Source of the DNA: Bacillus pseudomycoides | GTDB taxonomy: Bacteria > Bacillota > Bacilli > Bacillales > Bacillaceae_G | Assembly (NCBI RefSeq): GCF_002582035.1 | Contig: NZ_NUQE01000018.1 | Coordinates: 121,287 to 160,843, forward strand | Direction of reading: 5' to 3' | Length of the DNA stretch: 39,557 nt | Shown: in pieces, positions 24,105-35,101 of the stretch | Layout: every line of letters begins with the position of its first letter | Numbering within the stretch: the first letter of the stretch is position 1 | Translations under genes and position numbers: made by a program | The notes under the pieces: model-generated | The model's database searches: none | The model's input: only the letters and a program-made list of their open reading frames with translations | What the model was told of the DNA's origin: nothing

Positions 24105-24143
24105 GTTGTTTATCTTTTAAACGTGGTTCTTTATGCGAAAGAA

Positions 24144-24197
24144 TTTATCCCGCATTAACGGGCAGTAAGCCCCCCAATGATGGAAGTTTCACTTTAT
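24144..24197 (+). repeat. Internally deleted bcr1-like element, 54 bp
   Basis: Starts TTTATCCCGCATTAACGGGC and ends TGATGGAAGTTTCACTTTAT, the exact ends of the full element, with TTTAT at 24144-24148 and 24193-24197. The centre, including stem II, most of stem III and the right arm of stem I, is absent. Confidence 0.85.
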
Positions 24198-24228
24198 TCT
24201 AGTCAGCTCCTTCCGTCTAAGAACCTTC

Positions 24229-24358
24229 TGCACGAGAAAGCAAAGATCACTTGCTGTGCAAAAGAACTTTAGCCTAAGTGGGTTCGCGGTCGGCGTCACT
24301 TTTCTAGGGCATAAAACTTCTATTTTCGGTCAAACTGTAAATAGAAGTTTTTTATTTT
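24229..24358 (+). ncRNA. Candidate structured leader or small RNA upstream of bofC
   Basis: Three hairpins in order. First: TGCAC (24229-24233) with GTGCA (24256-24260) and AGCAA (24239-24243) with TTGCT (24251-24255). Second: CCTAAGTG (24273-24280) with CACT (24297-24300) and TAGG (24305-24308). Third: an intrinsic terminator AAAACTTCTATTT (24313-24325) with AAATAGAAGTTTT (24339-24351) and a T tract. The bofC ribosome-binding site follows within about 15 bases. This looks like an attenuator or a sRNA ending before bofC; no known riboswitch is recognised. Confidence 0.5.
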
Positions 24359-24379
24359 CCCTAAAAGAGGTGACAGCAT

Positions 24380-24910
24380 ATGAAATTCATGATTATTGCA
24401 ATGCAGATTGTGCTAGCTGTGTTTTGTTTTTATCATGAATCTAGTGTAGCATCGGCAGAGAGTTCTGGTAATGCAGTACAACAGGAACCTCAAATTACAA
24501 TCATGTTGCAGCGTATATATTTAGACGGGGAAGTGAGTCAGGAAATTTTTAGAGACAAAGTTGTGAATTTAGAAAAACTTTTGGAACAATATAAAGAGTG
24601 GCAACTTGTTGATCGAGACGATGTACAAATTGTATTACAAAAGCGCATTGATGATATTTCACCGTTATTAAAAACAAGCGGTTATTTTGGGGTTTCGAAA
24701 GAGGGGATTCTCCAAATTTTTAACGGTGTGCCAGAAACCGATAACGTCATTCATTCCTTCTTTCAAATTGATATGAAGAAGATGGAGAGTTATCAGCGTG
24801 AACGTTTGAAGCGCGGGATTCGGGTGAAATCAAAAGAGCGATTTGTGGAAGTAATGAAGGATATGGAGCAGTATTCTAGGAGTAATGGAAACAGCCGTAG
24901 CTTAAAATAA
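24380..24910 (+). CDS. bofC: BofC, forespore intercompartmental signalling factor
   Basis: BofC is a forespore-secreted inhibitor that delays SpoIVB-dependent activation of pro-sigma-K processing, the checkpoint that ends at SpoIVFA/SpoIVFB encoded at the start of this window. The 176-aa product has a signal peptide (about residues 1-28, MKFMIIAMQIVLAVFCFY, cut near SSVASAES). The mature domain contains TIMLQRIYLDGEVSQE, the DDISPLLKTSGYFGVSKEG loop and IHSFFQID. AGAGGTGACA precedes the ATG. Transcription in B. subtilis is sigma-G dependent; I could not assign a promoter because the preceding structured region is in the way. Terminator follows. Confidence 0.9.
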   Translation: MKFMIIAMQIVLAVFCFYHESSVASAESSGNAVQQEPQITIMLQRIYLDGEVSQEIFRDKVVNLEKLLEQYKEWQLVDRDDVQIVLQKRIDDISPLLKTSGYFGVSKEGILQIFNGVPETDNVIHSFFQIDMKKMESYQRERLKRGIRVKSKERFVEVMKDMEQYSRSNGNSRSLK

Positions 24911-24930
24911 CTACGGCTGTTTCTTATTTT
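24891..24930 (+). terminator. Intrinsic terminator after bofC
   Basis: ACAGCCGTAG (24891-24900) pairs with CTACGGCTGT (24911-24920) and is followed by TTCTTATTTTT. The stop codon lies in the loop. Confidence 0.88.
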
Positions 24931-25091
24931 TATTTTTCTAAAATTATTTTTGCAATATTAATTTTTTGAAGGTGCTCTGTCACTATGAAAATGAAAAAAT
25001 AGAATAGAGAACATTTGTTGGGGGAATCTCGCATTTCTATCGTTATTTATGTTAAAATGGAATACATGATTTGAGAGGGAGAGATACAGTT

Positions 25092-25709
25092 TTGTTTGAA
25101 TATATTACAGGTTATGTGGAATATGTAGGACCGGAATATATCGTTCTTGACCATAAAGGAATTGGTTATCAAATTTTTACGCCAAATCCGTATGTATTCC
25201 AAAGAAGTGAACAAGAACTTCGTGTATATACATATCATTATGTAAGAGAAGATATCATGGCCCTTTACGGATTTAAAACGCGTGAAGAGCGTTTGTTATT
25301 TACAAAGCTTTTAGGTGTATCGGGGATTGGACCAAAAGGTGCCCTTGCGATTCTAGCTTCTGGTCAAACAGGGCAGGTTGTGCAAGCGATTGAACATGAG
25401 GATGAAAAATTCTTAGTGAAGTTCCCGGGGGTTGGAAAGAAAACAGCACGTCAAATGATTTTAGATTTAAAAGGAAAATTGGCAGATGTTGTGCCTGATG
25501 CCTTTGTTGACTTATTTTCAGGTGCAGAGAGTTTCGATGAGAAGAAAGGAACGTCTGCGGAGCTTGATGAAGCACTGGAAGCACTTAGAGCGCTTGGATA
25601 TGCAGAGCGAGAAGTGTCTCGCGTAGTGCCAGAACTATTAAAAGAATCACTTACGACGGATCAGTATATTAAAAAGGCACTTAGTCTTTTACTAAATGGT
25701 AAGAGGTGA
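25092..25709 (+). CDS. ruvA: Holliday junction branch migration protein RuvA
   Basis: RuvA binds the four-way junction and directs the RuvB motors in recombination repair. The 205-aa product has the N-terminal OB fold ([20 protein letters not shown]), two helix-hairpin-helix motifs ([14 protein letters not shown] and [16 protein letters not shown]) and a C-terminal RuvB-binding domain ([19 protein letters not shown]). TTG 25092 is preferred, since GAGAGGGAGAG lies 8-19 bases upstream and MFEYITG matches the usual start. An extended -10 (TGTTAAAAT, ending 25058) precedes it. It is followed by ruvB with a 5-bp gap. Confidence 0.96.
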   Translation: MFEYITGYVEYVGPEYIVLDHKGIGYQIFTPNPYVFQRSEQELRVYTYHYVREDIMALYGFKTREERLLFTKLLGVSGIGPKGALAILASGQTGQVVQAIEHEDEKFLVKFPGVGKKTARQMILDLKGKLADVVPDAFVDLFSGAESFDEKKGTSAELDEALEALRALGYAEREVSRVVPELLKESLTTDQYIKKALSLLLNGKR

Positions 25710-25714
25710 GTAGA

Positions 25715-26716
25715 ATGGACGAACGTCTTGTCTCGGGAGAATCCGCATATGAAGATGTGGACTTAGAATATTCATTAAGACCACAAACGCTCCGTCAATA
25801 TATTGGGCAAGATAAAGCAAAACATAATTTAGAAGTATTTATTGAAGCGGCAAAAATGCGTGAAGAAACGTTAGATCACGTCTTATTATATGGGCCGCCA
25901 GGACTTGGGAAAACGACATTAGCAAACATTATTGCGAATGAAATGGGCGTGAATATTCGTACAACGTCAGGACCGGCAATTGAACGACCAGGTGATTTAG
26001 CAGCGGTATTAACGGCGCTTCAACCAGGTGATGTTTTATTCATTGATGAAATTCATCGTTTGCATCGCTCAATTGAAGAAGTATTATATCCAGCGATGGA
26101 AGATTTCTGTCTTGATATTGTAATTGGAAAAGGTCCGACAGCGCGCTCTGTTCGGCTTGATTTACCTCCGTTTACACTCGTTGGTGCAACGACGCGTGCA
26201 GGTGCCTTATCTGCACCGCTTCGAGATCGTTTCGGTGTATTGTCTCGTTTAGAATATTACACAGTTGATCAGTTATCAGCTATTGTAGAACGTACAGCAG
26301 AGGTGTTTGAAGTTGAAATTGATTCGTTGGCTGCCTTAGAAATTGCAAGGCGTGCGCGAGGTACACCGCGAATTGCGAACCGTTTACTGCGCCGTGTACG
26401 TGATTTTGCGCAGGTGCGCGGTAATGGAACTGTTACGATGGATATTACACAAATGGCACTCGAACTACTGCAAGTAGATAAACTTGGATTAGATCATATT
26501 GATCATAAATTATTGCTTGGTATTATTGAAAAATTCCGCGGTGGTCCAGTTGGGTTAGAAACAGTCTCAGCAACGATTGGGGAAGAATCTCATACAATTG
26601 AAGATGTGTATGAGCCGTACTTACTGCAAATTGGCTTCCTGCAAAGAACACCAAGGGGTCGCATTGTTACACCGCTTGCCTATGAACATTTCGGAATGGA
26701 GATGCCGCAAGTATGA
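25715..26716 (+). CDS. ruvB: Holliday junction branch migration ATPase RuvB
   Basis: RuvB is the AAA+ motor that drives branch migration. The 333-aa product starts [10 protein letters not shown] and has Walker [10 protein letters not shown] (about 56-64), Walker [10 protein letters not shown], sensor VGATTRAG, the arginine-finger region APLRDRFG and a C-terminal winged helix ending in [13 protein letters not shown] 25715 follows AAGAGGTGAG; the in-frame GTG at 25706 overlaps that site and is not chosen. The stop TGA overlaps the next gene's ATG. Confidence 0.97.
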   Translation: MDERLVSGESAYEDVDLEYSLRPQTLRQYIGQDKAKHNLEVFIEAAKMREETLDHVLLYGPPGLGKTTLANIIANEMGVNIRTTSGPAIERPGDLAAVLTALQPGDVLFIDEIHRLHRSIEEVLYPAMEDFCLDIVIGKGPTARSVRLDLPPFTLVGATTRAGALSAPLRDRFGVLSRLEYYTVDQLSAIVERTAEVFEVEIDSLAALEIARRARGTPRIANRLLRRVRDFAQVRGNGTVTMDITQMALELLQVDKLGLDHIDHKLLLGIIEKFRGGPVGLETVSATIGEESHTIEDVYEPYLLQIGFLQRTPRGRIVTPLAYEHFGMEMPQV

Positions 26717-26913
26717 TGGATATGCCAAAGCTGCTTATTACGGCTGGTATCCTTTTGGTTGTTGTCGGATTAGCTTGGAAGTTCATAGGAAGACTTCCAG
26801 GCGATATTTTTTTGAAAAAGGGGAACGTTACCTTTTATTTTCCTATTATTACGTGTATTGTGATAAGTATTGTATTATCTTTTATTATGTATGTCATAAA
26901 TCGATTTAAATAG
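26713..26913 (+). CDS. DUF2905 family small membrane protein
   Basis: A 66-aa protein with two membrane helices (about residues 6-22, [18 protein letters not shown], and 42-62, [21 protein letters not shown]) separated by the family motif IGRLPGDI. It is a conserved neighbour of ruvB and queA in Bacillus (yrzS in B. subtilis). Start ATG 26713 overlaps the ruvB stop; an ATG at 26716 is also possible. Function unknown; it is included as a real gene because of conservation and coupling to ruvB. Confidence 0.85.
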   Translation: MMDMPKLLITAGILLVVVGLAWKFIGRLPGDIFLKKGNVTFYFPIITCIVISIVLSFIMYVINRFK

Positions 26914-26931
26914 AAATAGGTGAACATAGTT

Positions 26932-29138
<2,207 letters not shown>

Positions 29139-29165
29139 TACATAATAATTAAGGAGGAATAAAAG

Positions 29166-29426
29166 ATGAATCCAGGTATGATGAATATCATCATGATCGT
29201 TGTGATGTTTGCGATTTTCTACTTCTTATTAATTCGCCCACAACAAAAGCGTCAAAAGGCAGTAGCACAAATGCAAAGTGAACTGACAAAAGGCGATGCA
29301 ATCGTAACAATTGGCGGTATGCACGGTACAATTGAAACTGTAACTGATACAACAATTGTGATTAAATCTGGTGGTTCACACCTTACATTTGATCGCAGCG
29401 CGATTCGTGAAGTTGTAAAAGGCTAA
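29166..29426 (+). CDS. yajC: Preprotein translocase accessory subunit YajC
   Basis: YajC is a small Sec-associated membrane protein. The 86-aa product has one N-terminal helix (MNIIMIVVMFAIFYFLLIRPQ, residues about 5-25), the conserved RPQQKRQK that follows it, and a soluble GDAIVTIGGMHGTIE domain. AAGGAGG precedes the ATG. It is the last gene of the ruvA-to-yajC run before a bidirectional terminator. The secDF gene lies 3.3 kb on. Confidence 0.95.
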   Translation: MNPGMMNIIMIVVMFAIFYFLLIRPQQKRQKAVAQMQSELTKGDAIVTIGGMHGTIETVTDTTIVIKSGGSHLTFDRSAIREVVKG

Positions 29427-29430
29427 TGAA

Positions 29431-29472
29431 AAAAGCTGTCCTAAAAGTAATACTCTTAGGACAGCTTTTTTT
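29431..29472. terminator. Bidirectional terminator between yajC and the YrzE-like gene
   Basis: AAAAGCTGTCCTAA (29431-29444) and TTAGGACAGCTTTT (29456-29469) form a 14-bp stem with A and T runs that serve both convergent genes. Confidence 0.93.
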
Positions 29473-29857
29473 AATATGTTGTGCGCTTACCAATGTTGAC
29501 TCCAAGTATGCCCCCAATTGTACTTGCTGCAATAATCACAAGCTGATATAGAAGCTGTGCGTTTGATAATGCTGATGAAAAGCCTAAATAATTTACAAGA
29601 AATACGAGAATGGTAAATATGACTCCAGTGGATCCACCGACAAACCATCCTTTTCCTTGTGCTTTTACACCAGCGACAAATCCAGCAATTAATGTTGACA
29701 CAATTGCGAGGACAAAAAGTGCGATGGATAAAGTGCCTTCATTTATGTTTGTAAACTTCAATAATAAAGCAATGATGATACTTGCGAGGCAAGCGAAGAT
29801 AAGTAAGGTAACGATGCCGAATACAACTGCAATTGATAATTTTTTCGTTCCATCCAT
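29471..29857 (-). CDS. TIGR04086-type membrane protein (YrzE-like)
   Basis: A 128-aa protein of four predicted membrane helices (about residues 8-34, 42-63, 72-90 and 100-122). The second half has GFVAGVKAQGKGWFVGG and STIGGILGVNIGK, glycine-rich turns found in the family. The start is ATG at 29857, preceded by AGGAGAGATG on this strand. B. subtilis has the same gene near yajC. No biochemical role is known to me; a housekeeping or sporulation membrane role is possible. It is monocistronic and convergent with yajC. Confidence 0.8.
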   Translation of the reverse strand: MDGTKKLSIAVVFGIVTLLIFACLASIIIALLLKFTNINEGTLSIALFVLAIVSTLIAGFVAGVKAQGKGWFVGGSTGVIFTILVFLVNYLGFSSALSNAQLLYQLVIIAASTIGGILGVNIGKRTTY

Positions 29858-29971
29858 AGAGCATCTCTCCTTTCTAATACAAGCATATTTCCCGTTTTGC
29901 TAAGTTAGACTAGTTTCTTTTTGTGTGGGGAAGCTAATATATAGAAATTGCAACGAGAAAGGAAATGAAAG

Positions 29972-30628
29972 ATGGAACTAGCTCAAATTGTCTTTCGAAC
30001 AATTATCTTATACAGTGTAATGCTTATTATTTTTCGTCTAATGGGAAAGCGTGAAATTGGTGAATTGAGCGTTTTGGACTTAGTCGTTTTTATTATGCTT
30101 GGTGAAATGGCAGTTATTGCGATTGAAAATATGGATAAGGCAATGTGGCATCAACTTGTTCCGATGGTGCTTATTATGGTTATTCAAATTTCGTTATCCT
30201 TTGTCTCGCTAAAAAATCAGCGTATTCGCCATATTTTAGAAGGAGAGCCGGCTATTATCGTGCGTGAGGGGAAAATTGATGAGAAGCAAATGCGTAAACA
30301 ACGTTATAATATGGACGATTTACTCATGCAATTACGTGAACAAAGTATTGGTGATATACGTGATGTGGAATATGCCATTTTAGAGCCATCTGGAAGATTA
30401 TCAGTATTTGAAAAACAAAAAAGCAAAAAAAGTAAAAATGACACACCATTATTTTCAATTCCGCTTATTATTGATGGTGAAATTCAGCGAAAACATTTAT
30501 ACATGATGGAACATACCGATATATGGCTGGAAGACAAACTAAAGAAATTAGGGTATAAGGATATTGAAAATATTTCATATTGTAGCTTTCAAAACGGTCA
30601 GTTTTTTGTTGATTTAAAAGATAAATGA
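29972..30628 (+). CDS. DUF421 family membrane protein (YetF/YrbG-like)
   Basis: A 218-aa product with three N-terminal helices (about residues 5-25, 33-52 and 58-79, with MLIIFRLMGKREIGELSVLDLVVF spanning the loop). Two cytoplasmic DUF421 domains follow, containing EGEPAIIVREGKI, DLLMQLREQSI and DVEYAILEPSGRLSV. YetF-type proteins occur in spore-formers in several copies and are linked to the germinant-permeability or spore membranes; the exact role is uncertain. Start ATG 29972 follows AAAGGAAATG. The gene is divergent from the YrzE-like gene and convergent with spoVB. Confidence 0.85.
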   Translation: MELAQIVFRTIILYSVMLIIFRLMGKREIGELSVLDLVVFIMLGEMAVIAIENMDKAMWHQLVPMVLIMVIQISLSFVSLKNQRIRHILEGEPAIIVREGKIDEKQMRKQRYNMDDLLMQLREQSIGDIRDVEYAILEPSGRLSVFEKQKSKKSKNDTPLFSIPLIIDGEIQRKHLYMMEHTDIWLEDKLKKLGYKDIENISYCSFQNGQFFVDLKDK

Positions 30629-30662
30629 AAAGTTGCTCCTTAAAATAGGCAGCAACTTTTTA
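30628..30662. terminator. Bidirectional terminator between the DUF421 gene and spoVB
   Basis: AAAGTTGCT (30628-30636) pairs with AGCAACTTT (30651-30659); both strands carry a T tract. Confidence 0.88.
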
Positions 30663-32219
30663 TTTAAAAAAAGAGAATTTACGAATGATAGGTAATCGAA
30701 ATAACTCCTCTTTTCGAATAAGGCGAAAAAGGATTAACAGAAATATATATAGTGTCGTAGTGGATAGTACTTCCCATAATGTTTGCTTGCCGAGTGAAGG
30801 GGAGAAGATGATGTGCTTATGTATGTAGTAACCTACTCCTCCGGCAATGATCATGGTAAACAATCCATATACATAATCTTTTATATAAATAGTAAACGTG
30901 ATCTTTTTTAATACCGTTGCATAGTGAAGTAAAGTAACTGTAACGATATTGGCCGCAATTGCAAGTGCTACGCCCATCATTTGGAATTGTGGCTGTGAGG
31001 CAAGGACGAAAATAACAAGTAATTTCACAATCGCTCCGATAAATGTATTCATCATGGCAGCTCGTGCTAAATTTAGAGCTTGTAATACAGATGTCAGTGG
31101 TCCCTGAAAATAGTGAAATAAAAAACAAGGCGCAAGTACTTGAATAAAAAGAGTTGCGCTGTCGGAGCCATACATAAGCGTTAAAATAGGTGAGGCGAAT
31201 ACGTATAAAATAACAACAGACCATCCTCCTGTAATGAGAGAGATGCGCATTGCTTGCTGCAATCTACGCTCTATTAAACGGTGTTGCTTTTTAGCGTTTG
31301 CTTCGCTAATAGAAGGAACGAGCGCTGTTGAAAGAGCATAGGTAATAAAAGCTGGCAAAGACAAAAGTGGAAAGGCATATCCATTTAATATACCGTATTG
31401 CTGCGTTGCGATAGAGGCTGCAACTCCGGCCATTGCTAAACTTTGCATGACAACAATTGGTTCGAAAAAGTAAGAAATGGATCCGATTAAGCGGCTTCCT
31501 GTTGTAGGAAGTGCAATATCCATTAAAGAATAAAACGTGTCTTTGCTTTCTTTCACAGTACCTATAAAATGAGATCGAATAGAAAGATGTTTTTCTTTTT
31601 GAAACAACGTTAATAGAAATAAAAGAGAAGCAACTTCTCCGAGCACAGCAGAGAGCATTGCCCCAGCTGCAGCGTATTCTATTCCATATGGTAGGAAAAA
31701 GCGAATGCATACTGCGATAATTGTAATGCGAACGACTTGTTCTAGTACTTGTGCGTAGGCGCTAGGTTTCATGTTTTGTCTCCCTTGAAAATAACCACGA
31801 AGCACAGAGGAAACAGCAATAACGGGCACAACGGGTAAAATAGCGATTAATGGATAATAGGTTCGTTTATCGGTTAGTAATGTTTCTGCTAACAAAGGGG
31901 CAAGAAGCATAATTCCTGCTGTTAATAGAATACTAATAACCAAAGTAATAGCTAATGAAACAGTTAATATTTTTTTTACTTGTTGCTTATCATGTGTAGC
32001 TTCTGCTTCAGCGATCAGTTTTGCAATGGCAACTGGTAGTCCGATTTGGGTAATGGTAATAGCTAATATAAATGTTGGAACGGCCATCATATATAAGCCA
32101 ACACCTTCTGCTCCTAAAGTACGTGCCATTACAATGCGGTTAATAAAGCCTAATATTTTCGTGATAAAACCAGCTAACATTAAAATAAAAGCACCTCGTA
32201 AAAAGGTTTGTTTCGTCAT
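30660..32219 (-). CDS. spoVB: Stage V sporulation protein B, MOP-family flippase
   Basis: SpoVB is needed for spore cortex synthesis and belongs to the MurJ/MOP lipid-II-type flippase superfamily. The 519-aa product has about 14 membrane helices, starting LRGAFILMLAGFITKILGFI. The motif NRIVMARTLGAEGVGLYMMAVP near residues 27-48 and the PSISEANAKKQ loop are typical of the Bacillus family. Length equals the B. subtilis protein within a residue or two, as I recall. RBS: GGTAGGAG on this strand. A loose sigma-E-like site (CATATAAAT) lies upstream, which fits mother-cell expression but is weak. Confidence 0.92.
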   Translation of the reverse strand: MTKQTFLRGAFILMLAGFITKILGFINRIVMARTLGAEGVGLYMMAVPTFILAITITQIGLPVAIAKLIAEAEATHDKQQVKKILTVSLAITLVISILLTAGIMLLAPLLAETLLTDKRTYYPLIAILPVVPVIAVSSVLRGYFQGRQNMKPSAYAQVLEQVVRITIIAVCIRFFLPYGIEYAAAGAMLSAVLGEVASLLFLLTLFQKEKHLSIRSHFIGTVKESKDTFYSLMDIALPTTGSRLIGSISYFFEPIVVMQSLAMAGVAASIATQQYGILNGYAFPLLSLPAFITYALSTALVPSISEANAKKQHRLIERRLQQAMRISLITGGWSVVILYVFASPILTLMYGSDSATLFIQVLAPCFLFHYFQGPLTSVLQALNLARAAMMNTFIGAIVKLLVIFVLASQPQFQMMGVALAIAANIVTVTLLHYATVLKKITFTIYIKDYVYGLFTMIIAGGVGYYIHKHIIFSPSLGKQTLWEVLSTTTLYIFLLILFRLIRKEELFRLPIIRKFSFFK

Positions 32220-32340
32220 AGTTTTCTCCTACCTTCTCAAAATCAATGGAATGATTTACAATAATTTATATGCATCTATAAGGCAAGCATGACAAGCATT
32301 TGAAATGAGTAACGTGAGATAAGAAGGAGATGAGCTGGAA

Positions 32341-32625
32341 GTGGCTGGAAAAGAAGAGTTAATAGAAGCATACCGGGAACAGTTAAGAATCGTCTTAGAA
32401 AGTAAGGTAGAAGAGTTTCAAATGCTCGGCTATGATCGTGTTACAACGGAAGACGTTTGGAAATGTTTAAAGACCCGAAAGTGGAAAAAAGTAGATAGTG
32501 ATGTCAGATTGCATGAGCTTGTAAATGATGTGTTAACGTTAACAGCTAACGAGTATATGACATTTTTAACGATGAAGGCGTATCAAGCACCGCTTTGGTC
32601 ATTTGAAGAATATGAAAATAAATAA
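32341..32625 (+). CDS. comN: Post-transcriptional regulator ComN
   Basis: In B. subtilis ComN (YrzD) affects the comE operon mRNA and localises with DivIVA. The 94-aa product is soluble and mainly helical, with the conserved segment DRVTTEDVWKCLKTRKWKKVDS and NDVLTLTANEYMTFLTMKAYQAP. GTG 32341 follows AAGGAGATGAG. It is divergent from spoVB and 106 bp before secDF, the same order I recall from B. subtilis. Confidence 0.8.
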   Translation: MAGKEELIEAYREQLRIVLESKVEEFQMLGYDRVTTEDVWKCLKTRKWKKVDSDVRLHELVNDVLTLTANEYMTFLTMKAYQAPLWSFEEYENK

Positions 32626-32730
32626 TAGGTTGTAATTGGTTTGTTCTTCCTCTTGGAGTATAATAATGAGTACTGATAAAGAGGTAATTTTGGAACAATG
32701 GCCTTTGTTCAAAGGAGGAACAAGAAACAT

Positions 32731-34995
32731 ATGGCAAAACGCAGTAGTAGAATCGTTGCCTTTTTCCTCGTTGTGTTATTAATTGGAGGAATCATTGGAG
32801 CAACGACAAAAAACATTACAAAAGGAATTAACCTCGGACTTGATCTTCGAGGCGGTTTTGAAATTTTATATGAAGTACAACCAGCGAAAAAAGGGGATAA
32901 AATTACCCATGACACCCTTGTGAGTACGGTTGGGGCACTAGAAAAACGTGTAAACGTTCTTGGTGTAAGTGAACCGAATATCCAAATTGAAGGAAATGAT
33001 CGTATTCGTGTGCAACTTGCTGGTGTAAAAGATCAGAAGGAAGCTCGAGATGTGTTATCAACGCAAGCGAAATTAACATTTCGTGATGTAAATGATAACA
33101 TTCTTATGGATGGTTCAGATTTAGCAACGAACGGAGCAAAGCAAACGTTTGATGAACAAGGCCGTCCAAGCGTTAGCCTAAAATTAAAGAGTGCTGATAA
33201 GTTCCGTGCAGTAACTGAAAAAGTATCTAGCATGCCGCAACCAGACAATTTAATGGTAATCTGGCTTGATTTTGAAGAAGGAAAAGATTCTTACAAGGCA
33301 GAAGCAGCGAAGCCAAATCCAAAATATTTATCGGCAGCTACTGTTAATCAAGTATTTAATCAATCAGAAGTATCTATTGTTGGTGGAAACTTTACAGTAG
33401 AAAGTGCAAAACAACTTTCAGAGTTGTTAAATGCAGGAGCACTTCCTGTTGATTTAAAAGAAGTATACTCTACTTCTGTCGGAGCAAAATTTGGAGAGCA
33501 AGCATTGCAAAAAACAATTTTTGCGAGTGCGATTGGTATAGCTCTTATTTTCTTATTTATGCTTGTATTCTATCGTCTACCAGGTCTTGTAGCGGTAATT
33601 ATGCTTGGTTTATATATTTACATAACGTTACTCGTATTCAATTGGATGCATGTAGTTCTAACGTTACCGGGTATAGCGGCACTAGTGCTCGGGGTCGGAA
33701 TTGCGGTTGATGCAAACGTTATTACATATGAAAGGCTAAAAGAAGAACTGCGCATCGGAAAATCGATGTTGTCAGCATATCGCGCAGGTAATCAACGTTC
33801 GTTATCAACGATTTTAGATGCGAATATTACAACACTTGCGGCTGCCGTTGTATTATTTGCATACGGTACAAGCTCTGTTAAAGGATTTGCGACAAGTTTA
33901 ATTGTAAGTATTTTCGTCGGCTTCCTTACAAATGTTTACGGTACACGCTTCTTACTTGGCTTACTTGTTAAGAGTCGTTACTTTGATAAAAAATATTCTT
34001 ACTTTGGTGTAAAACCGAAGGAAGTCATTCCGATATCAAAAGGTGTAGTACATGCACCAACGAAATTTGACCGTGTTAACTTTGTTAATATTGGACATAA
34101 ATTTTTCTGGTTCTCTGTTGTTGTGATGATTCTAGGTGCGATTATTTTACCAATCTTTAAGTTGAATCTTGGAATTGACTTTGCGAGCGGTACGCGCATG
34201 GACATTAAAACAAATCAAGCCATAACGGTTTCACAAGTACAACAAGAGTTACATGATTTAAACGTAGATGTGAAGAAAGAAGATATCGTGCCGGTAGGCA
34301 ATGATAATAAAGGATTTGCTGTTCGTACAAAAGGTGTACTATCAAAAGATGATATTGCGAAAGTAAAAACATTCTACCATGATAAATATGGTACAGAACC
34401 AAACGTAAGTACAGTCTCTCCGACAATTGGAAAAGAAATCGCGCGAAATGCACTGATTGCAGTGTTAATTGCATCAGTTGTTATCATTTTATATGTGAGT
34501 ATTCGTTTCCGCTTCACATATGCGCTATCGGCAGTATTAGCACTGTTACATGACGCATTTTTCATTGTTATTGTGTTCAGCTTGCTACACTTAGAAGTCG
34601 ATCTGACGTTTATAGCAGCAGTGTTAACGATTATCGGTTACTCTATTAATGACTCGATTGTTACGTTTGATCGAAACCGTGAGTTATACAAGCAGAAACA
34701 AAAAATTCGTACTGTGAGTGATTTAGAAGAGATTGTGAACTCGAGTATTCGTCAAACGATTGGTCGATCTATTAATACGGTTGTAACAGTATTGCTACCT
34801 GTTATCACGTTGTTAATTTTCGGCAGTGAATCATTGCGTAATTTCTCAATTGCATTATTTGTTGGTTTAGTTGTTGGTACGTATTCCTCTGTTTTCGTTG
34901 CATCCCAAATTTGGCTGATGCTTGAAAGCCGTCGTTTGAAAAAAGGAAAAGGTCAGCAGAAAGTTCAAGTAAATACGTCTGAACCGCAAGTATAA
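32731..34995 (+). CDS. secDF: SecDF fused protein translocase accessory subunit
   Basis: SecD and SecF use the proton gradient to help pull secreted proteins through SecYEG. The 754-aa protein is the natural SecD-SecF fusion of Bacilli: first half with GLDLRGGFEILYEV, extracellular P1 domain and six helices; second half from about residue 450 with LGIDFASGTRMD and GYSINDSIVTFDRNRE. Twelve membrane helices in all. The conserved SecD VDANVITYERL segment is present. ATG 32731 follows AAAGGAGG at a slightly long 12-base distance; the longer frame starting near 32698 has no better site. A terminator follows. Confidence 0.96.
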   Translation: MAKRSSRIVAFFLVVLLIGGIIGATTKNITKGINLGLDLRGGFEILYEVQPAKKGDKITHDTLVSTVGALEKRVNVLGVSEPNIQIEGNDRIRVQLAGVKDQKEARDVLSTQAKLTFRDVNDNILMDGSDLATNGAKQTFDEQGRPSVSLKLKSADKFRAVTEKVSSMPQPDNLMVIWLDFEEGKDSYKAEAAKPNPKYLSAATVNQVFNQSEVSIVGGNFTVESAKQLSELLNAGALPVDLKEVYSTSVGAKFGEQALQKTIFASAIGIALIFLFMLVFYRLPGLVAVIMLGLYIYITLLVFNWMHVVLTLPGIAALVLGVGIAVDANVITYERLKEELRIGKSMLSAYRAGNQRSLSTILDANITTLAAAVVLFAYGTSSVKGFATSLIVSIFVGFLTNVYGTRFLLGLLVKSRYFDKKYSYFGVKPKEVIPISKGVVHAPTKFDRVNFVNIGHKFFWFSVVVMILGAIILPIFKLNLGIDFASGTRMDIKTNQAITVSQVQQELHDLNVDVKKEDIVPVGNDNKGFAVRTKGVLSKDDIAKVKTFYHDKYGTEPNVSTVSPTIGKEIARNALIAVLIASVVIILYVSIRFRFTYALSAVLALLHDAFFIVIVFSLLHLEVDLTFIAAVLTIIGYSINDSIVTFDRNRELYKQKQKIRTVSDLEEIVNSSIRQTIGRSINTVVTVLLPVITLLIFGSESLRNFSIALFVGLVVGTYSSVFVASQIWLMLESRRLKKGKGQQKVQVNTSEPQV

Positions 34996-35017
34996 GTAAA
35001 ATCACTTAAGTTTGAAT

Positions 35018-35053
35018 AAAAAGAGATGCCTCATTGCAGGCATTTCTTTTTTG
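35018..35053 (+). terminator. Intrinsic terminator after secDF
   Basis: AAAGAGATGCCT (to 35031) pairs with AGGCATTTCTTT (from 35038), loop CATTGC, then TTTTTTG. Confidence 0.88.
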
Positions 35054-35101
35054 TTCGGGGATAAAATAAAGTGTAGGTTGGCGAAAGAAAGGATTTCGGT
35101 T

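Noticed and set aside
26577-26909. A 110-aa open frame across the end of ruvB and the DUF2905 gene
   Set aside because: It is an out-of-frame shadow of two well-supported genes.
35012-35101. N-terminal extension of the cation transporter
   Set aside because: It would begin inside the secDF terminator, with no ribosome site; the family starts near MEKDERFKQ.
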